From NCBI GenBank assembly GCA_016929495.1, contig JAFGIS010000093.1, positions 1-64,000 on the forward strand: 64,000 nucleotides of DNA. The letters are read 5' to 3'. The stretch comes from Polyangiaceae bacterium (GTDB lineage Bacteria; Myxococcota_A; Polyangia; Polyangiales; Polyangiaceae). Position 1 is the first letter of the stretch, and the number at the start of each line of letters is the position of its first letter. Under the pieces are notes generated by a model. It searched no databases. It was not told the origin of the DNA and was given only the letters and a program-made list of their open reading frames with translations. The position numbers and the translations under genes were made by a program. This document shows, piece after piece, positions 7,141 to 16,293 of the stretch.

Positions 7141-8592
7141 CTAGGTATCACCTGGTCTCACAGCCCCTGCCCTACGGCTACGCGCTATCCCTTCCTCGAC
7201 ACACCGCTCCCCTAACACGACCCTCGCCGCTCGTCCATTGTGGACGGAACACATCAGACGGATATTCTCGACCGTTGCCGCGCCTCCGCGACAGAACGGC
7301 AGCCTGTGCTCGAACTCGACGCATCGGCGTTCGCTGCACCGCTGGCCCCTCTCGTCCACGAACGTGCAACGCCCGCCGTCGCGCTCCCAGACGGCGCGCC
7401 GCACCTCGGCGGGAATGTGGCGCGACCGAGGACGAGTTCTGACGGCTCCACTCCGACGGGTCTCCGGACCCTCACGCGCTGCACGAGAGTCAACCCCCGC
7501 CGCTCGCCCCGGAGCGAGTGGACCGCGCCCTGCGTGCTCATTACCTTCGCCCGACGACCGGACCGCCACCTCGTCGCTCCGCCCAGCGCCTGTTTCTCCG
7601 TTCGCGCCGCCCTTCGAGCGGGCGCGTCCAGCGGCCGCGCTCGAACGGGGTGCGCTCGCTTCACAAGCAAACCGCCGCTTCTGCTCCCGAGCGATGAGTG
7701 CGTCCAAGGCACGCTCGAACAGCGCCCCAAGGTCGCCTGGAGCCACGGCATGGCTGGTGAGCTCCCGCGCGCGTTCGAGCTTGTCGCAGAGCTCCTGGCT
7801 CGCGGTGAACGTCACTCGGTAGCGCCGGGATGCGAGCGGGTCTATTCGGCCAGCGGCTGCGCGCTCCGCGGCGCCGCTTGCACCGCGCGCCACCGCGCGC
7901 CACGGCAGCGCAGGCGATGCCGCAGAGTCGGCCGCGAGTCTCACCGACATTGCTGCCATCGATGCCGCGACGCCCCCCACGAGTGCCGCCTTCGTCTCGG
8001 GCACGGTCTCCGCGTTGGCCGTCTCTATCGCGGCCGCGGTCGCCCGCAGCGCCGGTTGTTGGACCACCGGCGCTGCGGGCGCGCAAATTGCTGCCGGTGT
8101 CTCCGCTTCGGGCACCAACGCTCGTCGCTCCGGCAGCTTGCGTATCGTGGCCGGGACGTCCGGCCTCGGAAACCGTTCGGCAATGAGCTTCTCCACTTCG
8201 CGCTTGGTCTTGCCGCAAGCCAACGCAAGCAACTCCGACTGACTCTCTGACGTGAGATGAGGTGCCACGACCAGAAGACCCGACAAGTGCAGCCGTCCGG
8301 TTCGCACGAGCTCGAGCACGGACGGGAAACGTCGCGCCAGTCGGGCGGCGGTGATGCGTTTGAACGCCATACCCTCGCTGAAGCCGAAGACTTCGACGCA
8401 ATAGCGAAAGAGCGATCCGCAAGCCGTCGCCTCGTGCAAGCGCCGTACGTCCATTTCCCCCAAGTGCAAGAGCAGCTCGGCCGTCAGCTGCCGATCGTTC
8501 TGAACCAGCCGCTCGAGCTCAGCGCAGAGCTCCGGGTTTGAGAGACTGGCCACCCTGTCGAATGCATCGCATTGCCCCGTATCCGTGGTCAT
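7141..8592 (-). CDS. HNH endonuclease domain protein
   Basis: C-terminal RHIPAEVRRAVWERDGGRCTFVDERGQRCSERRCVEFEHRLPFCRGGAATVENIRLMCSVHN; start re-called at MTTDTGQCDAFDR. Confidence 0.85.
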   Translation of the reverse strand: MTTDTGQCDAFDRVASLSNPELCAELERLVQNDRQLTAELLLHLGEMDVRRLHEATACGSLFRYCVEVFGFSEGMAFKRITAARLARRFPSVLELVRTGRLHLSGLLVVAPHLTSESQSELLALACGKTKREVEKLIAERFPRPDVPATIRKLPERRALVPEAETPAAICAPAAPVVQQPALRATAAAIETANAETVPETKAALVGGVAASMAAMSVRLAADSAASPALPWRAVARGASGAAERAAAGRIDPLASRRYRVTFTASQELCDKLERARELTSHAVAPGDLGALFERALDALIAREQKRRFACEASAPRSSAAAGRARSKGGANGETGAGRSDEVAVRSSGEGNEHAGRGPLAPGRAAGVDSRAAREGPETRRSGAVRTRPRSRHIPAEVRRAVWERDGGRCTFVDERGQRCSERRCVEFEHRLPFCRGGAATVENIRLMCSVHNGRAARVVLGERCVEEGIARSRRAGAVRPGDT

Positions 8593-9201
8593 GAGGCAAT
8601 CTACCACGGCGATTTTCGGGCTCGCCGGTGACACACAGACGCGCTTTCTCGGATCCGCGGGCTTGCCGAGTCCAGCGCGCCGGCGAAGCCGTTCGGCAGA
8701 CCCATGGGCGCGCGGCAATAACCCAATCCCAGGCGTTGCGCGACGACGTGAGCAGGTGAACCAGGAACGTTCGCAAGCAAAATCGACCGCGCCGATCGAA
8801 ATGTCGCTCGGTGGCGATTGGACGCGCATGTCGGCCACGGCCGGCTCTCGACCCCATTCCGCGGCCCGCGCGAGACACTTGACCTCCAACTCGCCCCGGA
8901 GCGAGCTCGAGCGCGCCCCGAGGGCCCGCGTATCAAGACGCCTCGGGCCAGACGTGCGCGCGGTGACACAGGCAGACTCGCCGGTGCCGAGTACGCTCCG
9001 GCATGCCGACCATCGCGAAGGACCAGGTTGTCAGTTGCTCGGAGCGACGGGCCAACTTGCCCCGGAGCGAGACCAACCGACACCCGCGGTACGTGCCGCG
9101 ATGCCCGGACCCGGCTCCTGCGGCGCATCGCGAAGCTCGCGGTGCCCGGCTCGGCGCGGCGCGCCGAGGTTTCGGGCCCGCCCAAGCTCGCAACGACCGG
9201 C

Positions 9202-10389
9202 CTACTCGCCCGACGTCCCTTCTCCCCTCCCCCTGAGCGCCAGCTGCCCACAAGCCGCGGCCACGTCGTCCCCGCGCGGGGTCCTGAGAAAGCAGCTGTA
9301 GCCCGCATCGGCCAGGATCTCTCGGAAGCGTTCCACGCGTTCCCGCGGCGGCGGCCCGAGCGGCGAACCCTCGACCGGGTTCATCGCGATGAGGTTGATT
9401 TTGACCGGGATCGGGCGCAAGAGCTCCGCCAACGCGCGCGCCTGGGCGGGCGAGTCATTGACCGCGTCGATGACCGTGTATTCGATGGTGATGCGACGTC
9501 TCTTGGGCAGCGGATAGTCGCGAAGGGCGCGCATGAGATCGGCGATGGGGTAGCGCGCATTGATGGGGACGAGCCGGGCGCGTGTGGCATCGTCGGGGGC
9601 GTGCAAGGACAGCGCCAAGCCAACCTTGCCGGCGAAATCCTGGCCGAGCCGGCGCATGGCGGGGACGACTCCCACGGTGCTCACGGTGATGCGACGCGGA
9701 CTCATGCCGAGGCCATCGGGGTGCATGAGCAGGCGCAGCGCGCGCGCCGTCGGGTCGTAGTTCTGCAGCGGCTCGCCCATCCCCATGAACACGAGGTTTC
9801 GCAGGCGTTCTCCGGGGTCGAGTTGGGTCCGGGCCAGCAGTACCTGCGCCTCGATTTCGTCGGCCCGAAGCCCCCGGAGCAGGCCGGAACGACCGCTCGC
9901 ACAGAACGCGCAACGAACGGCGCAGCCGTACTGCGTGGAGACGCAGAGCGTCGCTCTGCGCTCGAGCCGCAACGGGTCCGCCTCGCGGGCGCCTGCTCCA
10001 TCCTCCGAATCGTCGATCTCTTCGTCGTCGGTCATCGGTATGAGCACACCCTCGACGCGGGCGCCATCGGCCAGGCCGTAGACTATCTTTCGCGTGCCGT
10101 CGCCAGCACGGCGGACCTCGACCACCGTGGCGGGCGGTCTGACGCCTTCCTCGACCAGAAGCTCACGCAAGCCTCGGCCCAGATTCGACATCCCGAGCGG
10201 GTCGTACACGCCGCGAGCGTGGATCCACTGAAACAGCTGACGCGCACGATAGGGCGGCTCTCCGAGGCGCTCGAGCTTGTCTTGCCACTCCTCGGGTAGC
10301 CGCGCGACCGGCTCGGCAGGTTGGGGCGGACGAGCTATGTCCTCAGCCTGGGTCGCCGCGGCTCCCGTCCTGGTGCCAACCGCCTTCAT
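9202..10389 (-). CDS. rlmN: 23S rRNA (adenine(2503)-C(2))-methyltransferase RlmN
   Basis: Radical-SAM CxxxCxxC in YGCAVRCAFCASGRSGLLRGL; VFMGMGEPLQNYD; PRRITVSTVGVVP; ALSLHAP. Confidence 0.96.
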   Translation of the reverse strand: MKAVGTRTGAAATQAEDIARPPQPAEPVARLPEEWQDKLERLGEPPYRARQLFQWIHARGVYDPLGMSNLGRGLRELLVEEGVRPPATVVEVRRAGDGTRKIVYGLADGARVEGVLIPMTDDEEIDDSEDGAGAREADPLRLERRATLCVSTQYGCAVRCAFCASGRSGLLRGLRADEIEAQVLLARTQLDPGERLRNLVFMGMGEPLQNYDPTARALRLLMHPDGLGMSPRRITVSTVGVVPAMRRLGQDFAGKVGLALSLHAPDDATRARLVPINARYPIADLMRALRDYPLPKRRRITIEYTVIDAVNDSPAQARALAELLRPIPVKINLIAMNPVEGSPLGPPPRERVERFREILADAGYSCFLRTPRGDDVAAACGQLALRGRGEGTSGE

Positions 10390-11234
10390 TCGGATTTCCG
10401 CTTCGCCTCTTCCCAGTAGCCGTCCAGTACACAGAGCGGCAGCCCTGGGCCGGGCTTGCCGTCGGCGCCGCGCGGCCAGCCGCCGTGCTCGGCTTTGACG
10501 CGCCGTTCGACGTGCGCGAAGCGTTCGTGAAATCGGTCGGCGGACTTGCGCAGGCCGAGCTCGGCGTCGACACCTGCATGCCGCGCGAAATTGACGAGCG
10601 CGAAGAGCAGATCGCCGAGCTCGGACTCGACGCGCCCCGTGTCGCCGGAGGCCAGGGCCTCGTCGAGCTCGCCGAGTTCTTCGTCGACTTTGCGGCGCGA
10701 TCCAGCCGTATCCTCCCAGTCGAAGCCGACCCGGCTCACTCGCTCACTCATGGTCTGGGCACGCCTGAGCGCCGGCAGCGAACGAGGAATGCCATCGAGC
10801 AGCGCTCGCTCCTTGTGCTTCTCCTGCGCCTTGATCGTCTCCCAGTTGCGCAGGACCTCTGCGCTGCCGCCGACCTGCACGTCTCCGAACACGTGCGGAT
10901 GGCGTCGGACCAGCTTCTCGGCCAGGGTGCGGACCACGTCGTCCGGCCCGAACCGCCCAGCCTGCCGTCCGAGCTCGCTCAAGAAAATGACCTGAAGCGT
11001 CAGGTCACCGAGCTCCTCGCGCAGATGCTCGAGGTCACCGGCCTCGATGGCGTCGATGACCTCGCACGCCTCCTCGAGCACGTAGCGCCTGAGAGAAAGG
11101 AAATCCTGCTCGCGGTCCCAGGGACAGCCCCCTGGGCCAAGCAGCCGTCGCATGAGAGCAACCAGGCTCGGGAAGGTCTCGCCGCGCTGCTCGGCGAGTG
11201 GCTGAGGCGAGGGCAGTTCGAACGGTTCTTGCAT
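10386..11234 (-). CDS. mazG: Nucleoside triphosphate pyrophosphohydrolase MazG
   Basis: GGCPWDREQDFLSLRRYVLEEACEVIDAI, ELGDLTLQVIF, ELGDLLFALVNFARH; 3' end overlaps the rlmN start. Confidence 0.95.
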   Translation of the reverse strand: MQEPFELPSPQPLAEQRGETFPSLVALMRRLLGPGGCPWDREQDFLSLRRYVLEEACEVIDAIEAGDLEHLREELGDLTLQVIFLSELGRQAGRFGPDDVVRTLAEKLVRRHPHVFGDVQVGGSAEVLRNWETIKAQEKHKERALLDGIPRSLPALRRAQTMSERVSRVGFDWEDTAGSRRKVDEELGELDEALASGDTGRVESELGDLLFALVNFARHAGVDAELGLRKSADRFHERFAHVERRVKAEHGGWPRGADGKPGPGLPLCVLDGYWEEAKRKSE

Positions 11235-11294
11235 CGCCAGCACGCTTAGCACCAACGCCGCACGACGGCGAACGGCGGCTTCCCTCCGCTCCCC

Positions 11295-12266
11295 CTAGCC
11301 CAGGTATCGCTCGCCGGAGTCACAGAGCACGGTGACAACGTCTCCCGTCCCGAGCTCCGACGCCACGCTGCAAGCAGCGGCCACGTTGGCGCCCGAGGAG
11401 GGTCCGACCAGAAGGCCATGTTTTCGTGCCAATCGCAGCGCCATGCTTCTGGCGTCCGAGTCACTCACGGCGATCACGTCATCGATGAGCTCTAGCTCGA
11501 GCACGCGCGGCACGAAGCCGGCGCCGAGTCCTTGGATGGCGTGCTGTGCAGGTGTGCCGCCGCTCAGCACAGCGCTCGATGCGGGCTCCACCGCGACGAT
11601 CCTGACGGCGCTGCCCAGCCGAGCGCGCAGCACGCGGGCGACTCCGGTCAGCGTACCACCCGTACCCACGCCTGCGACGAACGCGTTCAGGCGGCCCCCT
11701 GTCTGTTCGAGGATCTCGAGACCCGTGGTCTTCTCGTGACTCGCCGGGTTGTCTGCGTTGTCGAACTGGCTGGGCATGAAGGCTCCGGGCAACTCGTCGC
11801 GCAGCGCTTGGGCACGGCCCACCGCGCCGGCCATTCCCGCAGCCGCGGGCGTCAGTTCGACTTCCGCCCCATAGGCATTCATGATCCGGCGTCGCTCGAT
11901 ACTCATGTCCTCCGGCATGACCAGTACGCAGCGGTAGCCGCGCACTGCGGCGATCATGGCCAAGCTGATGCCCATGTTCCCGCTCGTCGCCTCGATGAGG
12001 GTCGCTCCCGGCCCCAGCCTGCCCTCGGCTTCTGCTGCTTGCACCATGGAGAGGGCGGGCCGATCCTTGACGCTCCCGCCCGGGTTGGCCAGCTCGAGCT
12101 TGGCCCACACGGCCGCGGCTCTGCCCGACGCGATGCCAGCAAGACGAATGAGGGGCGTGCGGCCCACCAAGGCGAACGCATCGTCGCACACGCGCAGCCC
12201 GCCCGTGGTCACACGGGAGGATTCGGCAGATCGGGCGTTGGAAGTCGGAAGCGAGGAACCAGCCAT
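11295..12266 (-). CDS. cysK: Cysteine synthase (PLP-dependent)
   Basis: GRTPLIRL, NPGGSVKDRPAL, EATSGNMGISLAMIA, GVGTGGTLTGVARVLR, GPSSGANVAAA. Confidence 0.95.
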   Translation of the reverse strand: MAGSSLPTSNARSAESSRVTTGGLRVCDDAFALVGRTPLIRLAGIASGRAAAVWAKLELANPGGSVKDRPALSMVQAAEAEGRLGPGATLIEATSGNMGISLAMIAAVRGYRCVLVMPEDMSIERRRIMNAYGAEVELTPAAAGMAGAVGRAQALRDELPGAFMPSQFDNADNPASHEKTTGLEILEQTGGRLNAFVAGVGTGGTLTGVARVLRARLGSAVRIVAVEPASSAVLSGGTPAQHAIQGLGAGFVPRVLELELIDDVIAVSDSDARSMALRLARKHGLLVGPSSGANVAAACSVASELGTGDVVTVLCDSGERYLG

Positions 12267-12427
12267 CCCGCGCTTATTGCATCACGCTCGTCGCTCGACC
12301 ACGGCGGAAGGCCCGAGGGCCCCCCTCCGAGCTCACCCGCGCCCTGACGCTCGCTTCGCATCGGCCACCCGACCCAATGACCTGTGCCCTGTCTGAGAGC
12401 AAGTCCCCGACCGCGCCGACGCTGCTC

Positions 12428-13225
12428 TCACTCTTCGAACCGGGCGTCTGCGCCCCAGATCTCGGAGTCGTCGATGCTGAGATAGACCGGCCCCTCCTTG
12501 ACCACGACCTCTCTCGGCCCCGCCGCAGTCCTGACCGTGATGCGAAGCCCGTTGGCGGCGCCCGCATTGAACATGCTGCGCACCTGCGCCTCATCCATGC
12601 TGCGGACCCACTTCCCATCGAGCGCGATGATCTCGTCGCCGACACGCAAGCCCGCGCGGCCCGCTGGCGAATCCTCGACTATGAGCGAGACGAACACCTG
12701 ATTGATGCGCAGTTCGTAGAACAACCCCAGTCCGAACTTGGGACGGGCAGGCTGCACGAGTAGCCAAATGCGCGCTCCGTTGTCGCACACCAGCTCGACG
12801 CGCCCGAGCTCGGCCTCCGCGCGAAGGTCACCTACGTTCTTTGCACAGATCAGTCGATCGTTCATGGTGCCGTGGGCGAGCAGCTGCACAGTGGCACGGC
12901 TACGCGGCCTCAGTCGGTAGTTCGCTCGGCGCTGGTTGGGCCACGTCGGTGTCAGCGTGTCCTCTTCAACGGGTGTCTCGATCAGCGTCCTGCCGTCCAC
13001 GATCAATCGGGCGACCGGATCCGGAAGTTCATCCCCCGCTTCGCTCCACGGTCGTCCGTCTGGCGCCCTGGGCGGAACGCGCGCCCTCTCGAACTCGATG
13101 TAGGCCATCTGCCGCGGAGCGGTGCCACCAACGACATCGCCCTCGTCCACGTCTCGCACCGAGGTGCGAAGCTCCGGATACACGGCTCCACAGCTCGCCA
13201 CCGCGGTCAGCGCCAGCGCGACCAT
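12428..13225 (-). CDS. PDZ-domain lipoprotein (function unknown)
   Basis: VALALTAVASCGAVYP lipobox; C-terminal PDZ-like VSLIVEDSPAGRAGLRVGDEIIALDGKWV. Confidence 0.7.
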   Translation of the reverse strand: MVALALTAVASCGAVYPELRTSVRDVDEGDVVGGTAPRQMAYIEFERARVPPRAPDGRPWSEAGDELPDPVARLIVDGRTLIETPVEEDTLTPTWPNQRRANYRLRPRSRATVQLLAHGTMNDRLICAKNVGDLRAEAELGRVELVCDNGARIWLLVQPARPKFGLGLFYELRINQVFVSLIVEDSPAGRAGLRVGDEIIALDGKWVRSMDEAQVRSMFNAGAANGLRITVRTAAGPREVVVKEGPVYLSIDDSEIWGADARFEE

Positions 13226-13650
13226 CCATGGCGACCCGATGCTGAACCCTCTGCTCGCCCCGTGCGACGGCTCTCGCAGTCGGGGAGCTCCCTGCCGGCA
13301 TGTCCAGTGAAACACGCCTGCATTCTCGTGCAGCACATCGTGTTGCGTCACGAGAAAACGCATCTGCCGCCAATCTGCCGGCACGTCTCGCCTCCCGAGG
13401 CCGCGGATCCGTGCCCAGGAAGGCCTCTCCAATACCCAGTGGGCCGCCGCACATGCACCGCTGTCGACCGTACGCCTGGACGGCCGGGCCGCTCCCCCCC
13501 CACGCCGGGCCGCGATGGCCCCGCTCCTCCACTAGGTCACGCCGGGGTCTCGGACATGTGGCGCGCCGCTGCAGCACCCCATCCGGATCGGCGAGTGACA
13601 ACCGTGACTGAAGCCATCATGCTTCCAAGAGTAGAGAGTCGAAGTCACTC

Positions 13651-14481
13651 ATGGCTCGCATGTTCGGCTTCATCGGCAATCGCGCCGACCTCGGTCCGCG
13701 AATCATAGCCGCCCACGCGGAGCTCCTGCAGGCGCGCAGGAATGCGCGACCGGCGTGGGGTTGGGGGATCGGGTTCAACCAGTCCGGTGAGATGCTGCTG
13801 CGACGGCGTCCGCTGGACGATCGCGAGGTGGTTGATTTGAGCGTCGAGGCGCGCGGCATCAGAACGGATCTGCTGCTCTGCCACGTGCGCACTCCAAAGG
13901 TCGGCACCTTGAGCACGGAAAACACCCAGCCGTTCCGCTACCGCGGATGGCTGTTCGCCCACTCCGGAACGGTGGTCGGATTCGACCGGATCAGGCCCAA
14001 GCTGCTGGATCTGATGCCGGAGTTCCTGCGCCAGAACATCCTGGGCGACACGGACAGCGAGGTCCTGTTCTATTCCTTCCTGACGCTTTTGCATGGCGCC
14101 GGCCATCTGGCTTCCGCCGGGGTGCGGGCGGAAGGCCTGCGCACGGCTCTGCGCGAGGCCATCCAACTCGTGGACCGATTGTCCCATGAGGAGGGGCTTC
14201 CCGCGCACACGGGCAACCTGTTGCTCGCTGACGCCGAATGCCTGTTGGCGGTGCATCGAGAGGGGACCATGGCTACCCATGTCCTCGAGGGTCACCACGC
14301 GCTCGAACGACTCGCCGCCGAGGACGTGCCGAGCGCGGCACGGGCACAAAACCTGGACAGCACCAGGTTCTGCCTCGTCGCCGGAGAACCGGACGTGCTT
14401 CCTGCCGACTGGACGGCTCTGCCGCTCGGTACCATCACGACCTTGACGCGGACTCATGAGCCACGGGTGGAGCCGCTGTAG
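13651..14481 (+). CDS. Class II glutamine amidotransferase-like protein (YafJ-like) lacking the N-terminal Cys
   Basis: MARMFGFIGN...LLLCHVRTPKVGTLSTENTQPF...GWLFAHSGTV...GDTDSEVLFY; residue 2 is Ala (GCT) where the family carries the nucleophilic Cys. Confidence 0.8.
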   Translation: MARMFGFIGNRADLGPRIIAAHAELLQARRNARPAWGWGIGFNQSGEMLLRRRPLDDREVVDLSVEARGIRTDLLLCHVRTPKVGTLSTENTQPFRYRGWLFAHSGTVVGFDRIRPKLLDLMPEFLRQNILGDTDSEVLFYSFLTLLHGAGHLASAGVRAEGLRTALREAIQLVDRLSHEEGLPAHTGNLLLADAECLLAVHREGTMATHVLEGHHALERLAAEDVPSAARAQNLDSTRFCLVAGEPDVLPADWTALPLGTITTLTRTHEPRVEPL

Positions 14482-15100
14482 CTCGGCTCTGTTCTCGCTC
14501 TGCGCAGCGGCTTGCGCCGGCGCAGGCTCGTCCGGGCTCGTCACCACGACCGAGCTGCCCGTGGAGCCGTCGCGTGCGCCCGGAGTCGCCATCGAACCCA
14601 GAGGAGAGCTTCCTGCGGCAGTCTCCAGCGCCCCCACCGCTCAGAGCCTGACCGTACTGACAGCGCCGGCCTCCATGAATGCCGCGCGACAGGTCGTGCG
14701 GCGCTTCATGGAGGCCGTTGCTCTCGAGGACGAGGACGGCGTCGGCGCACTGCTGGAGCCGCAGGCTCAAATGAGGGTGGACGCGCGCGGAACGCGCTGG
14801 CGGGCCATGAGCTTCTGGCAAGCGCGTTTCGCGCGGCTGGACTACACCCAACTCAAAGGCCGGGTCGTCTATCGCGAGAGTGCGATAGAGACGTACGCGG
14901 CACCCGACGCCGAGCACGCGAACGGCTCCCGTCTACCTCCGCTCACCATCACGCCGCCGCAGGTGCTGGTGTGCGTTCCAGTGCTCACCCGCAGCGTCAA
15001 CGGACAGACGTTCTTCGGAGACGAAATCGACTTCGTCCTCGTGCCCTTCGGCGCGACCTTCCGCATCGCCGCGATGGCGGAGAACTTCCAGTTGCCGTGA
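14456..15100 (+). CDS. Putative lipoprotein with NTF2/SnoaL-like domain
   Basis: LCAAACAGAGSS lipobox; AARQVVRRFMEAVALEDEDGVGALLEPQAQM; overlaps the 3' end of the preceding gene. Confidence 0.5.
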   Translation: MSHGWSRCSSALFSLCAAACAGAGSSGLVTTTELPVEPSRAPGVAIEPRGELPAAVSSAPTAQSLTVLTAPASMNAARQVVRRFMEAVALEDEDGVGALLEPQAQMRVDARGTRWRAMSFWQARFARLDYTQLKGRVVYRESAIETYAAPDAEHANGSRLPPLTITPPQVLVCVPVLTRSVNGQTFFGDEIDFVLVPFGATFRIAAMAENFQLP

Positions 15101-15147
15101 AGTGACAAGCAGCTCGATCGCTTGTCGCGACCAGACAACTCCAGTCG

Positions 15148-15636
15148 TCACATGCCGGACAGTATTCTGTACGATTCTCCGACCGGGCGCAGCTCGAGAC
15201 GATTGTCGGCGACTGTCCTGCGCCAGATGTCGCCTTCTTCCGTCGCCAGCTTGTAGCTGGCGCTGTACGTGAAATCGACGGTGATGGTGTCTGCGCGCCC
15301 CTTGCCGACGCGGCGATAGCGCATCTCGTAGCGGATGGCGAGCGTATCCTTGAACCTGCCGTTGAGGTACTGCGCGAGCCCTGCGTAGTCCAAGTCGTCC
15401 GTGGCGTCGATGTTGCCACCGTCCTCGTAGTAGCGCGGGTCGGCCATCTTGAGCAACAGGCCGATGTTGCGCTGTTCGACCGCGTGCCGGTACTCTTCGC
15501 AGAACTCGATAACGTGCCGGTTGAGCTCCGTGTCCTCCACGTCCGTGTTGGGGATCTTCTGTGCACTGCAGTCGAGCAGGACGAAAGCGAACAGCGACGT
15601 CTTTGCGAACGACCAAATCGGGAAGCGGATCATCAC
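15148..15636 (-). CDS. Putative lipoprotein (NTF2-like), unknown function
   Basis: LFAFVLLDCSAQ lipobox; IEFCEEYRHAVEQRNIGLLLKMADPRYYEDGG. Confidence 0.55.
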   Translation of the reverse strand: MMIRFPIWSFAKTSLFAFVLLDCSAQKIPNTDVEDTELNRHVIEFCEEYRHAVEQRNIGLLLKMADPRYYEDGGNIDATDDLDYAGLAQYLNGRFKDTLAIRYEMRYRRVGKGRADTITVDFTYSASYKLATEEGDIWRRTVADNRLELRPVGESYRILSGM

Positions 15637-15864
15637 GGGTACGCGGAGCCTAAACGCTGGTGCCGCTGCGGGCTATTCCAGAAGATTGCGGCATTGTGAG
15701 CCCAGGTGCCGGTCAGGGCTTGGTGTGTGCCACACCGGGGCACTGCTGACCGTGCTCTCGGTCCGCTGGCCCGTCGTGCAGCCAGCAGCCTGAGCGCCGG
15801 TCTGGGCAGCGACCATAGCGGCTCCGGACCTCGCTGGACAGCCCGCCCAAGCCGTTCGTCCCCG

Positions 15865-15909
15865 GTGCCAGTCGGCGCAACTCCTGGCCGGAGTTGCGCC
15901 GACTGGCAC
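15865..15909. repeat. Perfect 20-bp inverted repeat with 5-nt loop
   Basis: GTGCCAGTCGGCGCAACTCC (15865-15884) - TGGCC - GGAGTTGCGCCGACTGGCAC (15890-15909), followed by CTAG. Confidence 0.85.
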
Positions 15910-15969
15910 TAGAGACCTTGAAGAGCGACATCCGTTACGTTTGAGTCACGTTGTGACAGTTTGGCAAGC

Positions 15970-16023
15970 GGGGCCCCACGCGCAGCGTGGGCGCACCCCG
16001 CCTGACGGGGTGCGATGGGCCCC
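15970..16023. repeat. Three-stem inverted-repeat element
   Basis: Outer GGGGCCC/GGGCCCC; inner CCCACGC-GCA-GCGTGGG (15975-15991) and GCACCCCG-CCTGA-CGGGGTGC (15993-16013). The outer arm overlaps the first inner stem by 2 nt. Confidence 0.55.
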
Positions 16024-16293
16024 ATGTTCGCTCGAGCGGCAGCGAGAGCGGCAACATGGGGAAGTGGGAGAGGGGGGCCCGGTCGACTGCGTCGACTGGG
16101 GGGAGGCTGCGCCAGCCCCTCCGAGGGAACTCCTCCAAAGGATGAGCGTCGGAGACCCCTTCAGAACAAAGCAGATGCTCGGCCTGACCTCCGCATGCCT
16201 CGTCGGTCTGAGGCGCAGCCTCGCTAGTTGTGCCTCCGTTCGATCAAATCGAGGCCCTGACAAGCAGGAAGCAGGAAGGTAGCCGACGAGGTG

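Noticed and set aside
8593-9201. Coding potential between the HNH gene and rlmN
   Set aside because: ORFs in several frames are compositionally biased without motifs or initiation context; left as non-coding.
13651-14481. Sequencing or start error explaining the missing Cys in the amidotransferase
   Set aside because: The codon is clearly GCT (Ala) directly after ATG in a family-typical position, and no upstream in-frame start with Cys was seen. Retained as a finding, though not independently verified.
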